Shown: positions 50,504-51,832 of the stretch, one piece after another
How positions within the stretch are numbered: position 1 is the first letter of the stretch
Layout of the letters: every line of letters begins with the position of its first letter
Source of the DNA: Candidatus Omnitrophota bacterium
Lineage (GTDB): Bacteria; Omnitrophota; Gorgyraeia; 2-02-FULL-51-18
Length of the DNA: 51,832 bases
Direction: 5' to 3'
NCBI GenBank assembly: GCA_023247915.1
Contig: JAHFFN010000006.1
Span: 1 to 51,832 of the forward strand
Program-made: the position numbers and the translations under genes
Notes under the pieces: generated by a model
Told to the model about the DNA's origin: nothing
The model's database searches: none
Seen by the model: only the letters and a program-made list of their open reading frames with translations

Positions 50504-51832
50504 ATGCATCCGATCTATGAGGAATTGAAAAAACGTATTTTGGTTCTCGATGGCGCCATGGGGACAATGATCCAGGGGTATAAGCCGGATGAGAATGCCT
50601 ATCGCGGAGAACGGTTTAAGAATCATCCCATTTCGCTGAAGGGCAATAATGATCTTCTGACGCTGACTCAGCCGAAGATGATCGAAGATATTCATCGTGC
50701 CTATGTCGAGGCCGGCGCCGATATTTTAGAGACCAATACTTTTAATTCCAACCGGATCTCCATGGCCGACTACCAGATGGAACATCTGGTGTATGAACTC
50801 AATGTCGAAGCGGTGAAACTTGCCAAGAGAGCCGGTGCCCGTTACGTGGCAGGCTCCATCGGCCCAACCAATCGCACCGCGTCATTATCCCCCAATGTGA
50901 ACGATCCCGGATTTCGCGGAGTGACTTTTGACGGGCTCGTCGAAGCGTATACGGAACAAGTGCGCGGCTTGATCGACGGCGGCTCGGATCTTCTTTTAGT
51001 CGAAACCGTTTTTGACACGCTCAACTGCAAAGCGGCGCTATTCGCTATCTTTGAATATTTTGAAAAAATCGGAAAAAAAATCCCGGTCATGGTTTCCGGC
51101 ACCATCACCGATGCCAGCGGCCGCACTCTTTCCGGTCAAACCGTCGAGGCGTTTTGGAATTCGATTTCTCACGCGGATCTGCTTTCGGTCGGACTCAACT
51201 GCGCACTGGGCGCCAAGCAACTTCGCCCCTACTTAGAGGAACTTTCGCGCATCGCGCCCGTTTTTGTCAGTGCCCATCCCAACGCGGGGCTCCCCAATCA
51301 ATTTGGAGAATATGACGAAACAGCCGAAGGCATGGGTCGTGATCTGCGTGATTTCATTGATAGCGGCTTCATTAATATTCTTGGCGGTTGCTGCGGCACG
51401 ACCCCGGATCATATCCGGAAAATCGCGGAGATTGTGCGCGACAAAGCGCCGAGAAAAATTCCTAAGATAGAGCCTTACACACGGCTGAGCGGTCTAGAAC
51501 CTTTGACGATTCGTCCGGACACCAACTTCGTCAATGTCGGCGAGCGCACCAACATCACCGGCTCCCCCAAATTTTCCAAACTGATTTTGTCCGGAGATTA
51601 TGACGGCGCCTTGTCCGTTGCCAAACAACAGGTGGAAGCTGGCGCGCAAATGATTGACATTAATTTTGATGAAGGTCTTTTGGATTCTGAGGCGGCGATG
51701 AGCAAGTTTTTAAATCTTGTGGCTTCCGAACCGGACATTACCAAAATCCCGGTGATGATTGATTCCTCCAAATGGTCCGTCATTGAAGCAGGCTTAAAAT
51801 GCCTTCAAGGCAAAGGCGTCGTCAATTCCATC
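50504..51832 (+). CDS. metH: Cobalamin-dependent methionine synthase (5' part)
   Basis: First 443 residues of a long MetH; the rest is beyond the window. It transfers a methyl group from methyl-tetrahydrofolate via B12 to homocysteine. Homocysteine-binding barrel: [16 protein letters not shown] (about 15-30), [61 protein letters not shown] and the zinc ligands [11 protein letters not shown]. The methyl-THF (pterin-binding) domain begins at about 345: [53 protein letters not shown]. The start ATG is the first in frame after two palindromic elements. No B12 or SAM riboswitch is evident in the short leader. Confidence 0.96.
   Translation, partial: MHPIYEELKKRILVLDGAMGTMIQGYKPDENAYRGERFKNHPISLKGNNDLLTLTQPKMIEDIHRAYVEAGADILETNTFNSNRISMADYQMEHLVYELNVEAVKLAKRAGARYVAGSIGPTNRTASLSPNVNDPGFRGVTFDGLVEAYTEQVRGLIDGGSDLLLVETVFDTLNCKAALFAIFEYFEKIGKKIPVMVSGTITDASGRTLSGQTVEAFWNSISHADLLSVGLNCALGAKQLRPYLEELSRIAPVFVSAHPNAGLPNQFGEYDETAEGMGRDLRDFIDSGFINILGGCCGTTPDHIRKIAEIVRDKAPRKIPKIEPYTRLSGLEPLTIRPDTNFVNVGERTNITGSPKFSKLILSGDYDGALSVAKQQVEAGAQMIDINFDEGLLDSEAAMSKFLNLVASEPDITKIPVMIDSSKWSVIEAGLKCLQGKGVVNSI

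Noticed and set aside
1-51832. CRISPR array or insertion sequence
   Set aside because: I saw no regularly spaced direct repeats and no transposase-like protein on either strand.

Overview
This 51.8-kb window is an ordinary-looking chromosomal segment of an uncultured-type Gram-negative bacterium. It has about 40 protein genes, three tRNA genes, and no rRNA, CRISPR array, transposase or integrase. The Gram-negative call rests on an RND efflux pump with its periplasmic adaptor, a two-partner secretion pair (outer-membrane TpsB, exoprotein TpsA), an AsmA-like protein and many Sec signal peptides. Two O2-dependent fatty-acid desaturases and a glyoxylate bypass point to aerobic growth on C2 or fatty-acid carbon. 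The mix of a double-domain ThyX, split transketolase, FecR/TpsA proteins and a LuxE-like acyl-protein synthetase makes me think of Omnitrophota or a similar candidate phylum. That is a guess at low confidence, since there is no rRNA or marker gene to test it.

Layout. 1-3.6 kb: copper/silver-type efflux genes cusA (cut by the window start) and cusB, plus a small Cys-rich exported protein. 3.6-7.4 kb: a membrane acyl desaturase, an isoprenylcysteine-methyltransferase-like membrane protein, cmoA, a soluble acyl-ACP desaturase and a tiny basic protein. 7.4-9.7 kb: tRNA-His, tRNA-Arg and tRNA-Pro around an AsmA-like gene, with large palindromic elements beside the first two tRNAs. 9.7-13.9 kb: split transketolase, a glyoxalase-II-like hydrolase, dCMP deaminase and a LuxE-like protein. 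13.9-17.5 kb: aceB-aceA and a FecR-domain protein. 17.5-22.3 kb: tpsB-tpsA. 22.3-31.1 kb: class III aminotransferase, trxB, ferredoxin and glutamate synthase (gltD, gltB). 31.5-36.7 kb: zinc-less alcohol dehydrogenase/quinone reductase, pepA, a small protein, a DHH phosphoesterase and a MoeB-rhodanese fusion. 36.7-42.7 kb: a YD-repeat/DUF4214-like exported protein, a PII protein with a short T-loop, a NifS/IscS cysteine desulfurase, a GT8 glycosyltransferase, QueG and a duplicated glycine-zipper protein. 42.8-51.8 kb: double ThyX, ferredoxin-type sulfite/nitrite reductase, an aminotransferase, small exported or membrane proteins, a DUF1223 protein, a ferredoxin-NADP reductase-like enzyme and the 5' part of metH.

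The most unusual content is non-coding. Several families of long, nested palindromes (about 160-250 bp) occupy the intergenic regions. Two elements, downstream of tRNA-His and tRNA-Arg, share a helix layout and conserved loops, while their helices differ in sequence but keep pairing. The ends of each match the T-arm of its own neighbouring tRNA. A second family has two copies, one at each end of the window, again with a compensatory base-pair change. A 51-bp hairpin-rich segment also sits in frame inside the luxE-like gene, as Rickettsia palindromic elements do. Together these suggest a palindromic element system that uses tRNA 3' ends and can enter reading frames.

Promoters visible by eye often carry an extended -10 box (TGnTATAAT or close) with no clear -35, and some leaders are very short.
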